A stretch of 64,000 nucleotides of DNA from Anaspis maculata (taxonomy: Eukaryota; Arthropoda; Insecta; Coleoptera; Scraptiidae): assembly GCA_949128115.1 (NCBI GenBank), contig OX421965.1, forward strand, positions 8,250,753 to 8,314,752. Reading direction: 5' to 3'. Below the pieces are notes generated by a model. That model made no database searches. It was not told the origin of the DNA and saw only the letters and a program-made list of their open reading frames with translations. The position numbers and the translations under genes are program-made. The stretch's first letter is position 1; each line of letters begins with the position of its first letter. Of the stretch, positions 46,401 to 61,400 are shown one piece after another.

Positions 46401-49400
46401 GATCTAATTCTTTCACTATATTGATAGCTGACTAAAATTGGAAAAAGATAGGCCACTTTTGATTAGCCGCCGCCTCCAGCTGCCGCCTCCAAACCAAAAA
46501 AATGCAACTTTCACAATTTTCACTGATTGTCATATTTCCCTTACATTTAGAAACTCCCAACTCAAACTGTGCAACAGTTACTTTGCCGAATGCTGCCGCC
46601 CCCACACGCTGCCCTCAAAGTGAGAGATGAATGAAAAACATAAACCCGAAGACATAACGATCTAATTCTTTCGCTATATAGATAGTTAACTAAAAATGGG
46701 AAAGAGTAGGCTACTTTTGATATGGCGCCGCCTCCAACTTCCACCCCCAAAAGAAAAAGGTGCAACTTTCAATAATTTCCACTGATTTACATTCCAATGT
46801 TACCTCAAACATTCAGAAACTCCAAACTCAAACTGTGGAAGAATTTCTTTGCCAAACTCTGCCGCTCCAACACGCCGCTTCCAAGGTTAGAGATAAATGT
46901 ATAACATAACCCTGAAGACATAGCGATCTAATTGTTCCGCTATATAGATAGCTGACTAAAAATGGGAAGAGATAGGCCACTTTCGATTAGTCGCCGCCTC
47001 CAGCTCCCGCCCCCAAACAAAAAATGCAACTTTCACACTTTTCACTGATTGTCATATTTCCTTAAACACTTAGAAACTCCTAACTCAAACTGTGCAACAG
47101 TTACTTTGCCGAATACTGCCACCCCCACACGCTGCCCTCAAAGTAAGAGATAAATGGAAAACATAAACCCGAAGACATAGCGATCTAATTCTTCCACTAT
47201 ATGGATAGCCGACTAAAAATGGGAAAGAATAGACTACTGTTGATTAGTCGCCGCTCCCAGATCCCGCTCTCAAACAAAAAAATATTGATGAGTGAAAGAA
47301 TTTTCATTCAAATCTATTTCATTGGCAAGTACCCCATTCTGATAACAAAATATCACAATGAGTTTCGAATGAAGAAAGTGGGCAAGGAATGGTGTTTTTT
47401 CCTTCAACCAAATTTCTTTACGTTCATAATATGCCTCTTTGAGAAAATGCGCTACTGAGACTCACGCACGTGAAGGCATACTCACTTGTTTTACTCTCTT
47501 TTCCGTACTGATTTGATTGAGGCGCAAAAATTTGAATTTGGCGGGCTCCGTGTTTACCGGAAGTGGCCCGCCATCAGCCATATGGATCGTAAGACATTTT
47601 ATAACCTACTTCTTTCCGTTTGAGACCAGTTCGGGCTCAATCTGATCATTTTTGCGGCCGTGGTGCGAATTCCAGGCGAGTACTGCAATTTACAGCGACT
47701 CAAAACATTCGAAGACCTGGAAGACCATGAAGCACACGCGAGAAAGTCCGAGAAAATTTCTACTCAGTTCTCATGGTCTAAGGACTCACTTAACTAAAAA
47801 TCAGCTTTGAGCGAATTTATTCTCGGTATTTTGATATAAGTCTAGACTGACTGGGCTATACCATAAGCCGCCGCGGCGCATGTATGACTTGTTTGTTGAT
47901 TGAAAAATCTATAACTTCTTAACTGTGAGTTTTGGAGCAACCAAACTTTCCCAAAATATTTTTGAAAGTTTTCTCCAAACATGATCCCGCATATGTATGG
48001 ACTTATTTTGAAAAACTGATGTAGTTCCCCATAGGTCGAAGTTTTTGTGTCATATTTTTGTACTTCTTGGGTTTCTAATGATTTGGAAAGACAACTATGA
48101 ACATTTGGAGAATGAAAACTGTTCTGAACGCTTGAAAAATGACCCAGCATTAGAACCAAGTGAAAAGAATTGCCGTATTTACTATGGTTTTCGACTTCTA
48201 GCTGATTGAACGGAAAAAATTTGAAAAACTTGAAATTGGAAAAATTGTCGAAAATAGGGGCTCCGGCCCAGAAGGCACCATTTTTCGTTCTAGAAACCGG
48301 GATTTTCGGATCCAGCGGGGTCGAATTAGTCTGAAAGTTTTATAGCCAACTGGTAACCTTTCCATGCCGCTGAACACAGTTTAGAGAGCACTTTTGAAAA
48401 ATTGAGCCTATAGTCCGGTGGACTAGGGTTACAAGTATGCATTTTATGACTACGGAACAATTTTTTGCAGGCATATTCAGAAAGCCTTCATCTATCATTT
48501 GAGAAGTGCTGCCAAGCAATTTTTCAATGTGGGGGGTCAGGGGGGCCCTTTTTTGACAACTCAAATAGTTTTTTGTCGATAAAATCCGTAATAAAAATGC
48601 TGAATAAAAAAACTCCAACGAATTATTGAAAAGCAACTCGAAAGGTCACTTATGTGTGATAAAAATTATTACGGGGTGAACAGGTTCCGGAAAAAATGAC
48701 TTTCTGTCAACATGCAATATAATAAAGAAAAAAATGTGCCCGAGACCTTCAGCTTCGTCATTGGAAAATGCCGATAGGCATATTTGTTGATCATACTTAC
48801 CTGAACCGGTTGGGAATGGCACCCAACTGCGTCAATAGTGCCGGAGCCATATACAGGGTGGAAGAGAAAAATATTTTTGTTTTTACTTATTCCAAAAACC
48901 AAGATAGATAAAGTGGACAAAATTGAGGAATTGATGTTTCATTCAATGCATGTGAAGGTACAACAAACCGTTTTGAAATACTTTAAAGCGTTCCTGAAAT
49001 ATTAAAAAAAAAACTGAAGAATATCATCAAAATTTTACTTTCTATTTTAATTCCATATTTTCCATTATACAGAAGTGTATCTTCAAGTTATGCAACAAAT
49101 TTCACAATATATACAAATATACAATAAATTATGGTGAAAACTGAATAGCACCATCACCGGCATCAATCATGTATGCGTTGTATACAGGGTGTAAGAAAAA
49201 ATGGTTTTCTTTGCTGTATATAAAAAAAACAAGCAAAAAAAAACGCGTGAATTACATATTTACGTCAGTAATTTACCTTATCAGGTGTCTTGGCTTGGTT
49301 TGTTTCCCCGGAAACTTCTTACCTCCCTAATTTTCCACTTTTTATGTCTTGGTTTTTCTATTACAGCAAAGAAAACAACCATTTTTCTTACACCCTGTAT

Positions 49401-52400
49401 AAAACGCATTGACGCATACATGACTGATGCCGGTGAGTGATGTAGCTGTTTAGTTTTCACCTTAATTTGTTGTTAAACTATAGTATATACCTCTATATAA
49501 TGGAAAATACGAAATCAAAGTGGAAAGTGAGATTTTGATAATATTCTTCAGTTTTTTCAAAATATTTCAGGAACGCTTCAAGACATTCCAAAACCGTTTA
49601 GTGTGTCTTCACACTTATTTAATGAAGCATCAATTCCTAAATTTCGTCCACTTTATCTATCTTGGTTTTTGAAATAAATAAAAACAAAAACATTTTTCTC
49701 TTCCACCCTGTATACAGGGTGGTGAAAATTTCGATGCTCACCATTGGTATCTTGGAAACGGTGAGATATACGAGGTCGGTTAAATTAGAAAAAAGTTGCG
49801 CATTTTTGTGGCGATTGACAATCTGAAAAGAAACTTCGAATATTTTGATTGGTTTACGATTTATCACGAAAAAACTGAAAATTTTGATTTCAGAAATTAT
49901 TTTTTATCTTCCCAACCATTCAAGCTATTCCAATCAAACTTGGTAGTTTATTGTTTTTGATCACTCCGGGTCGATCAACGTTGGCAGAAATTTTTCGGGT
50001 CTTCTAGATGTCAAATTATGATAGTCAACTTTTGTTTTTCTTATGGCCGCCATATTGGATTCTTGCACTAATTGATAGAGAAAAAAATTAGCTTTCCGAA
50101 TTAGTAACCAACATGTTCTTTTTATGACATTTTAAGCGTCAAATTTTGAAATTTTCGTAAATTATTGACAAAATCGGGAATGCTTTGAAAAACAATTGAA
50201 ATATTATCAATAGAGCAACAACAAAAAAGTGACAGATGGTGTGCAATTGACGTATCTAACTTCGTAATCGTGTTTTGTGCTTGTTTGTACCGGTAGTTCA
50301 TGAATTGAATGGGTCAAGGGTGTCTGTGAGTTCGAAGACGTCTGTCGGAACTAGCATCGTTTTTGTTAAAGTTTGACAAATTTATTAGAAAAGGAGTAAG
50401 GATTACCCTAGTTTCGACAGACGTTTTTGAATTCACAGGCACCCTTGACTCATTTAATTTATGAGCTCTCGGTACAAACAAGCACAAAACACGATTAAGA
50501 AGTTACGGCTCGATATCAAGTTGGGGCTGAGACCGCCGTAAGTGCCGTTACCATAGCAACGGCGGATACCAACCAATCAGACCGCGCTGTATTTGGCAAG
50601 TTACGCCGTCTCAAACTTCGCGCCTGCAACTTGGTATCGAGCCCCTGGATACGTCAATTGAATACAATCTGTCTTTTTTGTTGTTGTTGCTATTGATAAT
50701 ATTTCAATTGTTTTTCAAAGCATTCCCAATTTTGTCAATAATTTATGAAAATTTCAAAATTTGACGCTAAAAATGTCATAAAAAAACATGTTGGTTACTA
50801 ATTCAGAAAGCTAATTTTTTTCTCTATCTATTAGTGCAAAAATCTAATATGGCGGCCATAAGAAGAACAAAAGTTGACTATCATAATTTGACATCTGGAA
50901 GGCCTGGGAAATTGATAATATTTCAATTGTTTTCCAAAGCATTCCCGATTTTGTCAATAATTAATGAAAATTTCTGAATTTGACGCTAAAAATGTCATGA
51001 AAAAAATATGTTGGTTACTAATTCAGAAAGCTAATTTTTTTCTCTATCTATTAGTGCAAAAATCCAATATGGCGGCCATAAGGAAAACAAAAGTTGACTA
51101 TCATAATTTGACATCCAGAAGGCCTGGAAAATTTCTGCTAACGTTGGTCGACTCGGAGTGATCAAAAACATGAAACTACCAAGTTTGATTGAAATAGCTT
51201 GAATGGTTGGAAAGATAAAAAATAATTTCTGAAATCAAAATTTTCAGTTTTTTCGTGATAAATCGTAAACCAATCAAAATATTCGAAGTTTCTTTTCAGA
51301 TTGTCAATCACCACAAAAATGCGCAACTTTTTTCTAATTTAACCGACCTCGTATCTCTTACCGTTTCCAAGATACCAATGGTGAGCATCGAAATTTTCAC
51401 CACCCTGTATAGCTCCGGCACCATCGACGCAGTTGGGTACAGTTCTCAACCAGTTCAGGTGGGTATGATAAAAAAATATGCCAATCGGCATCTTTCAATA
51501 ACGAAACTAAAGGTCTTTGGCGCAATTTTTTCTTCAATTTATTGCATGTTGGCGGGAAGTCATTTTTCTCGGGACCTGTTCACCCTGTAATAAGTCTTAT
51601 CACACATAAGTGACCTTTTTGAGTTGCTCTTCAATAATCCGTTGAAGTTTTTTTTAATAGCATTTTTATCACGGATTTCATCGACAAAAAACTATTCAAA
51701 CTGTCAAAAAGGGGCCCCCCTGGCCCCCCACATTGAAAAATTGCTTGGCAGCACTTCTCAAATGATATAGGAAGGCTTTCTGAACATGCCTGCAAAAAAT
51801 TGTCCCGTAGTCATAAAATGCATAGTTTAGGCAATATTTGGTGCTAGTCCACCGGACTACTAGACTATTGCGTATTTTCTATTGTATAAACTTGTGTATT
51901 TTCATTCGTCTTTGCAATCGGAAACGATCGTGAAAAGCCCGTGGATGAAGGCCGCCATATTGCTGAAATTTCAGCGACGAATAGGGAAGATGCAAAGATA
52001 TATTATGCTAGAAAAAGACAAGAAAGATCGACGCTTTACGCAAAACCCAAGGTTTTCGTATTTGCACGGAGCTAGCGGGCTGTGCATAGGCACGGCTGTG
52101 GGTAGGATACGCAAGGGGCTGGTCGATTTTTACGAAATACGAAAGTAGCGTGCTCGCAAAATTCGTATACGAAAACGAACTTCGTAACCGTTTGAACGCA
52201 TGCTCTGCACGGGGCAGAAGACGCAAGGGATTGGGCGATATTCACTATTTACGAAACATGAAAGTGGCGTGCTAGCAAAATTCGTATACGAACACGAATT
52301 TCGTAACCGATTGACGGCGTGCTTCCACCACAGGCTCCAGTAGGAGGCTGACATGGTAGCTCTATGAACTTTCTAATGTCAACATTCCTGGTCGCTCTTG

Positions 52401-55400
52401 CCGGCGTGAATGAAATATAGCTGTCAAAATGACAATTTTTAATTCTGCATCAGTTTGCTCACTGTGAAGGTTTCGACCGCCACCGTGGCCGTGGCCACTG
52501 CCTATGCTTCAGTATGCCGGAGCCTTTACTGATTTCTCCGCTTCGCGTCAGCCACTATTTCTTATCATTTTTACCCGCCGCATCAGGACGTTGTATTTTC
52601 TTTCAACAAACCACGGATAATGGATTATTATTAAATTTAGTGATAAATCAACAGCAGAAACACCGAACTGGTTGTGTTGCGCTGTTGTCATGGTAATCGG
52701 ACGCAACTCCGGACACAAATATCACAAGTCTAACTTGCAACCAGTCGTGCGTAGCCTGACGTGGAAGTCTGACATTGTTTTACGTTTGACGGCGCAATCC
52801 CGCTACGCTTGCGCGGGGCGTATCCTCAACTTGAAATCGAACCCTTGGACTGTAAAAAAAAATAATTTCTTACTTTGCATAAATAGTAGCCTGCATCCTA
52901 GATTTGTGCTGCATCTGTTCAGTCAAGACTTTCTGCAAGAGCACCACTTGCTGCTGCGATTTACTTAGCTTATCTTCTAATTCTGAAAATTTCTCTCTGA
53001 AAAAACAGAACTTGTTTAGAACATAAAAAAAACACCGTGCCCCGTGATATTTTCAAAACTTACTTCAAAAAAACATATTCAGGACAAGCCAACGGATCCT
53101 GTCTGTCGCCCAGCTGCTCGGTAAGCTCAGACACTTGGTCCTGTAGCAGCCTGCGGACCTCGTCGTCTTTTTTGGACTGGGCGTTCATTTTGTTCTTCAT
53201 TTCTTGCAGAATGTTCAACAGTTCCCTGTTGGAAGGACCGTTGTCCTTTTCGGACAATGTCTGAGTCTGGAAAAAAAAACCTGCTCATAATGATGAAGAA
53301 GAACGGAGTGCTGAACACCAAAACGATGAACTCCAACGGCATTTGGTGCACTTTCGAATTTGCGAACGTAGAGCCAAGTGCGCTTTATTCATTCACCAAT
53401 AAAAGACGTATTGACAACGGGAGAAGGCGCGACAGAGATTAGATAAAATGAATAAAAAGAGCAACAAAGGGTTCGTAGCCGGAAAGAAGTCTAGAACTCG
53501 TTTCTCAATTGTTGTGAATATACAACTGGTACATAGGTATCCTTAATAAGAATAAATGAGGCTGAAGTGTTTTCGAACTTGAGAAGTCGAAAGATATGCG
53601 GATTTGTGCTATCGGTCTACAAAGAGAAAGTCACTTCTGATGATGGCGAGTTCGCATCCAGCGTGATTTTTCCTACAACGGTTCTGAGCTATTGGACCAT
53701 TAGCGCACTTCAAATATTGTGAGTGGGGCCAAAAAGTCGACACACCAAGAGTTTTGCTTCGGATATTTTGTTTACAAAATTTCAAATTGAAAATGATTCG
53801 ATTTGTGCATTTAAACATGTTTCCTTTACTTGACTTCCCGAGCATAATATTGAAGATAAATTTCAGCTTCTGATGAAAATAAACCCCTGCAAGTCATATT
53901 CTGCCTACTGTAGAAAATAAAGGGGTAAGTTCACGAACGCGATATTTACTGCGTTCGGCAATTGCAAATCTGTCTCCTCGATTAGCTCGATTGCCTCGGA
54001 ATCGTTCATCACTTGTCAATAAACGGCTCGGTCCACTCGGATCTGCGTTTTCCATTGGCTAATGGGAGCACTCGGAGTTGGATCTTCCGGCTCCGATTCT
54101 CAATGGCAGTGGATCAAGCCGTTAATTGACAATTAATGAACGATTACGAGGCAATCGAGCTAATCGAGAAGACAGATTTGCAATAGGCGAGATTCAGTGC
54201 CATTCCTGCGCTTGTGCAACCATGCGAGGGGATTTGAGAATAGTGCCGTATGCTAACACATGCAAAAAGCGTAATTTCAACATTGTATATTATTGAAACG
54301 GCTGTAAATGGAACTTCCAAATAAGTTGTGGAAAAAAGAGCGTTTCTTGATCTTTCATTGTGTTCAAGACCAGCAATGATGGATCAGTTTTAGATACACG
54401 ATGAGCGAAAATATGGTAACGTGTTTATCAGTTAGTGTTTTTTTGAAAATACCGCCCTATTTATAGTATTCTTCTCTGCCTTACGGTTGCCGTCCTGTCT
54501 GTCGATGGCATGAAACTGCAAGTAAACAAATGTGTAAATGGTAAATGAAATTTTATCGGGTTTCATCAGAGGTTTTGTGTTTTCTGTTTCTTCTTTCAAA
54601 AATGACGGGCAATTTGTTGAGTGCCTGACTGCAAAAACCGTACGAAAAAAACATTGCAGTTTCATTCCATGTGTGTTCCCAAACAAACATCTACAAACAT
54701 CACCTTCTAGGCAACCAGTTATACACTGAAAACGGCTTTTTCGTTCTTTTCGGAACACTACGCGCGGAATTCATTTTTTCGACAGCAATGCACATGTACA
54801 ACATTATTTCGCCTAATCTAGCATGGAAATCAGGAGTTTCTTGTCATCTATTTTTCTTTGTTAAATTGGTGGCTGAAAATGCTTTTGACTTTTCCTAGCT
54901 CGCGCAGACGCATGAGTTCCATCCCCTAGCTTTGCGAACCTACAGCGCATGTCCGTGCCGCTGAATATCGCATATTGCCGAACGCAGTAATTGTAGCCAG
55001 AATAGTGCGGTGTTCTATTATACTTGTACCATCATTTTGGCATCGCTACATTATTAATTGTAATATGTAGTACCTTCAATAGCTTGTAATATACATTTTC
55101 AACTATGAATTTATTTCGGTAGAATTCCCGTTCGCGCGCGTCTCACTTTTTAATAGACTGGGCCCATAACCTATTAGCAGAGGTGATGCAAAATAAAATT
55201 ACAAATTAGCTAAAAACAACGCGTTTTTATTAGAGCACTTGTATTTGATCTTTCTCTACAAGGTAGGTAAGGAAGTGAAAATTCAATCTTAAGTTAACGC
55301 ACATCTGCAGGCTAGAGTGACGTCACAGGATAGGGGAACCCCTGTTCTCACGCTTGTAAGAACACAGACAGACGTCACGGTTCTTAAACTCAAACCTAAG

Positions 55401-58400
55401 TGGGCTCAGGGTGTCACCTATTATAATAAGCGATTAATTTTTGCTCATTATCTTATACATGAAAATCAACATGTTTTTTACTTTCACTTTTAGATTTTTT
55501 CCCACAAAGAAAGTGAAAAAAGAACGAACGTCACCTCATAATAATTGATTTTTAAGAATGATGAATCGATTTGAAAAATCAAATACACAGGGTTCTTCAT
55601 AAGTGTCGGACCAAAACAGTACATGGTATAAGAAATCTTTTACAAAGCTCACAAAAAATATTTAAAAAAATCTTCGAATTCTGTTTTTGAAGTTATGAAA
55701 AGTCAAAGGGTGATCTTTCAAACCCTTCTAAATTCGTCATTACAAAAGAGATAAGTAAAACTCTTTACAGATTTGTGAGTAAGAAATAAAAACCATTGGA
55801 TATGATGATGTATTAAATTTCCGTTTCTAAACGCGTAAGTCAAAAACTTCGAAAATTATTTTTCTTCAAAAATGTCTCTGAAGGGTCTGATTACTCAACC
55901 GATGTAATAAATCAGACCACACGGCTTTGTAACAAAAAACCGATATTAAGAGGATTCGCAATTTTTTATTCTCATGAATCACCCTGTATAGTAAATGGAA
56001 ATTTAGAACACACCCAGTAGTTGATATTTTTAATTCATAATTATTGCATCAACAGTTTACTAAAATCTTTTGAAGTAACGAAAACAGAAGGGTTCGAAGG
56101 ACCATCCATACTTCAAAAATAAAATCCGAAGATTTTTTCAAATACTTTTTGTGGGCTTCAAAAAGATTCTACATACAGTATTTACAGGAAATTTTGAAAT
56201 TTTCAAAGTGAATTAACGTGAATCCTGCTGCCGATGACAGACCACCGGCACCGGGGAGATTTTTGTTTTGCCAATAATTCTTCAGGACGTGTCTTTCGGC
56301 TGGAACAGGCGGAAAAATCGAGCTTCCATTGGAGCGCCTTTTTGGAGCGAAGGGTTTAGAATTCTTTAATTTGAAGCGTCGAAAATATTGAACTCCTTCA
56401 AGACGTTGAAAATCTTTTTCTCGACTATCAAATGTCAGACTGCTCTGATTCCTTTGTTCATTGGTGAAAATTAATAACAGGTCGTGAAATTACGCCATTT
56501 TCCAATAAAATGGAGAAAAGCGTCGGACAGCAAAAATGTTCCGTCGTCTATAGCGGACATGCACGAAAAGTGTGTTTCAATAGTGGCCCGAATGACATCG
56601 TGTGTAGTCGTAAATCATTGGGCCGAATGTCGGCAGTGCCGCCAGCCGCAAAGTTTTAGCGATTTTCTATATTTCACATTTGCAAACTTGGAAACAAAAG
56701 CTCTCAGGTAACTAGAATCACTCTTAGATGAACGCACTGTTACGAGCGGCGATTCCGCAGAACACGCGATCTTTCTAGAGTCTTCCCATTAGGTCGCAGT
56801 GTACAAGTGCGGAGCTCTGGTGCATTCCAGAACGTGCGTGTAGGCTTTGACCCATGGAACTGAATGGAGACTTCAATGGTGGGTCGAGATACATCTGTCC
56901 ATTTTGGCGGAGATGACATTCCAGAACACAGGGGAAGCAAGCGAAAGGTGTGCGATTATTCGGGAATCGTCTAGAAACCATATGCCGGGTTACTGTGGAA
57001 TTTGCTGGAGGACCCGTAAAAAGTTCGTGAACACTAGCCGAAGGCTTATATAGGCAGCACGGATTGGCCTAGGCAGCCAGTAATAAATGCGAAGTGGTAG
57101 TGAGCGGATAGAAGCAAAGTACCTGCGATATTCCCAAGCGTAAATAATTATTGGCGTGTATTTATTGTAGTATGCAGTAATAAACAGTGCGTGTTTTAAA
57201 ACGATCGTCTTAATTATAATCGAACCCATACGCGAAATAGGTAACAGTGCGATAGTTACGGCATACTTACACCACAAGTCCTCTTCAACCAATCAGTCTG
57301 CAACGAAACGTTCCTCGTCTTGCCCCCCTTGGAATCGAAACTGCTCTGAGCGCCGCCGTTTTTCTGTTCTACTTTTTGATTCGTAACTTTGACTACATCC
57401 ACTTTCTTAACGTTATTGACATTGTTGGCGTTGGTGCTATTCTTTTTCGCTGCGGCGTTGCCGCCTCCTTTCTTGCCCTGCAAAAACACAAATGATGAAA
57501 GTTCGGTAAAAAAAAAATTAAATGCCAAAAGATCGGATAACTATATTTTTCATAAAACTCACCTTCTTTTTTTTGCTTTTGACGGGCTGTTCGATTTCAT
57601 CTTCGTCGGTGTCATCTAAAAATAAGTCTAGTCTCGGAACGTAATTTAGCAAATTGATGCCCTCTGGATCGTCGATTTTCAACAGCTTAGTCATCGTAGC
57701 GTCTTTGATTTCTTTACAGTCGTTCGACCTCAACAGCATGCTGAAATTGGACACAGGTTCTTTAGTATAGCAGTATTGTTTTTTTCTTCAATTCAACAGG
57801 GCAAAATCAAACTCTGAGCTTGTCTGAAGCTCTGAAGAATTTCCCAAAAGACTGGTCATTTTACATGGATAGATAAGATACATTGATTTAGGCCTGGTGA
57901 ATCTAGTGCTTGTACAAAATAGAAAGAAACTACGGAGCTCACTACAGGTACCGTGGTCACCATCTTCAGGAATATGCCGCTACGTTTTTCTATGTCGACC
58001 ACAAGGACACATACTGTGGCATAGTACGTCGTTATAATTCATTTTAGTGATGATTCTCATCTTTTGATAGAGCTTGTTTTAGGTTTGGACCAATTTTCTA
58101 CTTGAAGCCTTGGCTAGGCGCTTCATGCTCCAGGTGAGCTTTTACATATTCTATAAAATGAGAAAAAATGTCGATGATTGCAACAGCGCCGTACGATTCC
58201 TTTGTGGTAGCTGCGGTAGCAAGATTTTCAGGTGGCAACTTGTACAAAAAGTTACACACATACCAAATGAGTCTGAGCTGCTCCAGCTTGACCTTCATCA
58301 CGTCGCTGTCCATTTCCGGGACGATGTGTTCGTTGAGGACTTCGTTGCTAAGAAAATTGTAGCCGTTGGACATGAGCTTTTCGCAATTGGAAATTTCCGA

Positions 58401-61400
58401 CACGGCCTTCTGGATGTTCTGGCTTTCCACGTTGGAAATGGCCCGCATGTACGGCACCAGCGGCAGCGTGATGGAAGGATACAGCGATGTCAGCACGATC
58501 ATGGCCTCTTCCGTCTTCTTTGAAGCCGTACAGCAATAGGCCAGGGCGGTGTGCAACGAATACACCAGCAAATCGTTGAACTCGTGTTCCCTGCCCCGTT
58601 CCTGGATGTCGTTCAGGATGCTGCCGTAGACCAACTGGGCGTTGGAATAATCCTTGTTCACCAAAGCCAGGCCGGCCAGTTCGACGCTGCTCGAAAAATT
58701 CGGCATCTTGTTGGAAGACACGATTTTCTTGATTGAGCGGTTTAAAAATTGCTGCGGAAAAAAAATCGGAAACGTTTATTTTTTGCTCAATCACGACAAT
58801 CGTATCCAAATTCAAAATAAATGCCGAGCAATATAACCGAGTTGCGAAATGGGTCATGCTGAACTTGCAATAAGTATAAGCACGCACGATTCATGAGAAA
58901 AATGCCCATTGAACGGTTTTACTTCTCAGAAGAAGGGGATAACAAAGGCTCGCAATAACTAAAAAAAATCGCTTACAAGTTTGACGAAAAAGTTGCATAG
59001 ATACGCGAAACTGTTTCACGAATAACACATGACACATGACAAAATATCTCTCGCAATCTAATTTTTCAGTAAGTATTGGCGAAAATCTTTTCCGCGTGGT
59101 GGCACTGTACGCAATAAAACATGGTGGCCCAAGGGGCCTTGACAAATAGGTAGTAAACGCAGTGCGCATTCACATCACAACAGCTGTCAACAGTGATAGC
59201 TGTCAGTGAAAGTGTAACAGTGGGCCAAGAACTGGGGGTTTGTTGGGAATGGAATTTCGTTGCAGTATCTCTAACTTATTTTTGTTTTAGAAAATGCCAA
59301 TAATACAGATTCATTTGCCCAATATTTATGGTCATGTTGGTGACCAAATCAGCCCCCTCTCGACAAAGTGCGAAGGCGAAGAAGTGATTGAGGCAGGTCA
59401 TTTAATCGTGTGTGGGGTGACTGGGGCTCACTGCGACTGAGACTCTTGTGCTTTCTTATGTCTCATAAATGGATAATTGAAAACCATTTGGAGGTCAGGT
59501 TCTGTGGACCAGTTGTTAGAACAGTGTTGTGAACTCGTGAAGCCATCTCCGATAAGCCAGAGAGAGCAGCCGGAGAGCCTGGAGATCAACGCCAGCGGTA
59601 TTGAAAGAAGATACCTGGCCTGCAAATCAGAATCCGTCACTCGCCTCATCAGTTCAGGATTAGAACCTTTATCGATATGAAAATATTTTCCATTGTAGAA
59701 TCACTAACATCAGCCGATGAGCTATGATTAAACTTATGGTTGAAGAATACTCAATTATTATTGATAAACTATGATTTTTATTATTCTGGACAGCGGTAAA
59801 TGCTTATTAGCTACTGAAATTTTACTTTACAGTCAATGTATGAGTCGTACGATTACTCCAAAAGAATGTTCATCTTTCTGGCCTAAACGATAATTGTTGG
59901 CTTATTTTCGTGATGCGTCCTGTTGTACCTATGCCTTGTCTTGTGGGGGCTTAGTATTTCCACCTTGTGTGCAAGGGGCTCACACAACTCAACACCTGTA
60001 ACGTAAAATAAGCATTCAGAGATTGCATTTTTCGGCCAGCATTTCACCAACTTACGTATCGGCTTTTGCTGCTGCATTGTGCATTGCAAATGCCATCGGC
60101 GTATACTAACGCAGTAATTCAAGTCAAACTACAACACTCACTCACTCACATTCACGACGATGTGGAAAACAAGGAAGATAAAAAAATTTAATTATTTTTC
60201 AACTGTCAAAACTGTCAATATTTTTATGATTTGGAGTAGGTACTGTCAACTGTCGAGTGCTACTGCGTGGCTACTGCGCTGGGCTGTGCGCTGGGTACCT
60301 ATTTGTCAAGGCCCCTTGGGCCACCATGTTTGACTGCGTTCAGCGCCTTCTGGTGGCCGCTGATTTTCGCCAATATGACAATATGTTGCGACAATAATTA
60401 CTTTAGTTTTGATGGAACTGAATTCGTTCCTAGCCCATAACAAATTAATGCCATTTTCGAGAAAAATGGGTTCAATATTATCTGGAAAAGATCACGAGAC
60501 CGCAGTGTTAAAATTTGAGTCAGAAAGTGGTACGCACGATATTTTCAAAGACTCTTTATTTTTCCTGTTGATTATTGTAGAACTGTAAATTACTTGATCT
60601 GAGCGCAACCCATTCAAGAGTGTACATTTGAAACTAAAAACTGCTCACCAAACCCTTGGCAGACAGCTCATAAAAAACCCCCTTTGCCCCTGGACTCGCC
60701 TGCGGTCGTGCCTCGGGCCATCATAACGGATTAGCCATAGGCTAAATAAGAATCGGTGGTTGTTGCCTGCTGGGACTGGGTTGTGTGATGTTTGTACATT
60801 GAGAGTTTGAATTAAGACGGTATTCTCAGCAGGTCAAAATTATTTAGAGGATTTCTTCCCCAAAAATGAAGATAGAAACTATTTTTTTTATACGGTGTAC
60901 TGAGTGTATTAAAAAAAATAATAAGTACAGAGTGTTTTTTCAATTAAAAAAAAATGTGGAAAAAATATTTTTTTCTTTTTTGTGGACAACTTTATTCAAA
61001 AAACGGCTGTGTACTCAATTTTCTACGTCTCTCAAAATTATAAAACGGTTGATAATTTTTTTGTTTGTCAAAAACTGTCCCAGCAATCCTTTGGAAACTT
61101 TTCTAGTGTTTTAGGGCTATTGGGCTTCTAAAAAAATGTGGGGTAATCCAAACGGAAACAAGGTGGACAAACATTCAATGGAATCCCATAAAAATGAATC
61201 TTTAGATACTACTACCTCTCAGGATTTTGGTCAGATAATATTGGGTCCACTTTTCCCTCGTAAATGACTTGTTTTCGGGTTAAAACGATTTAACTGAAAA
61301 AACACTAAGCACTTGTTATATTACTGTTGATTATTGCACTGTTTTGCATTCAAACCGGTATTGCTCTACTTCCTGCTCTGACATTTTGGTGAAAGAATGT

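Larger units (their letters stand above)
48410..51863. mobile_element. nested set of palindromic elements (outer unit)
   Basis: The outer arms (TAGTCCGGTGGACTAG near 48410; inverse near 51850) enclose a unit with GGGTGAACAGGT ends (48671-51590). That unit in turn encloses two adjacent TA-flanked elements (48854-49710 and 49715-51407), each with a further insert (49185-49397; 50506-50646). The outer arms are ~440 bp and ~90% alike. Confidence 0.85.

Noticed and set aside
58110..58887. Overlapping ORFs on both strands at the RING gene's exon 2
   Set aside because: Shadows of the 650-bp coding exon. Only the minus-strand frame joins in phase to flanking exons.
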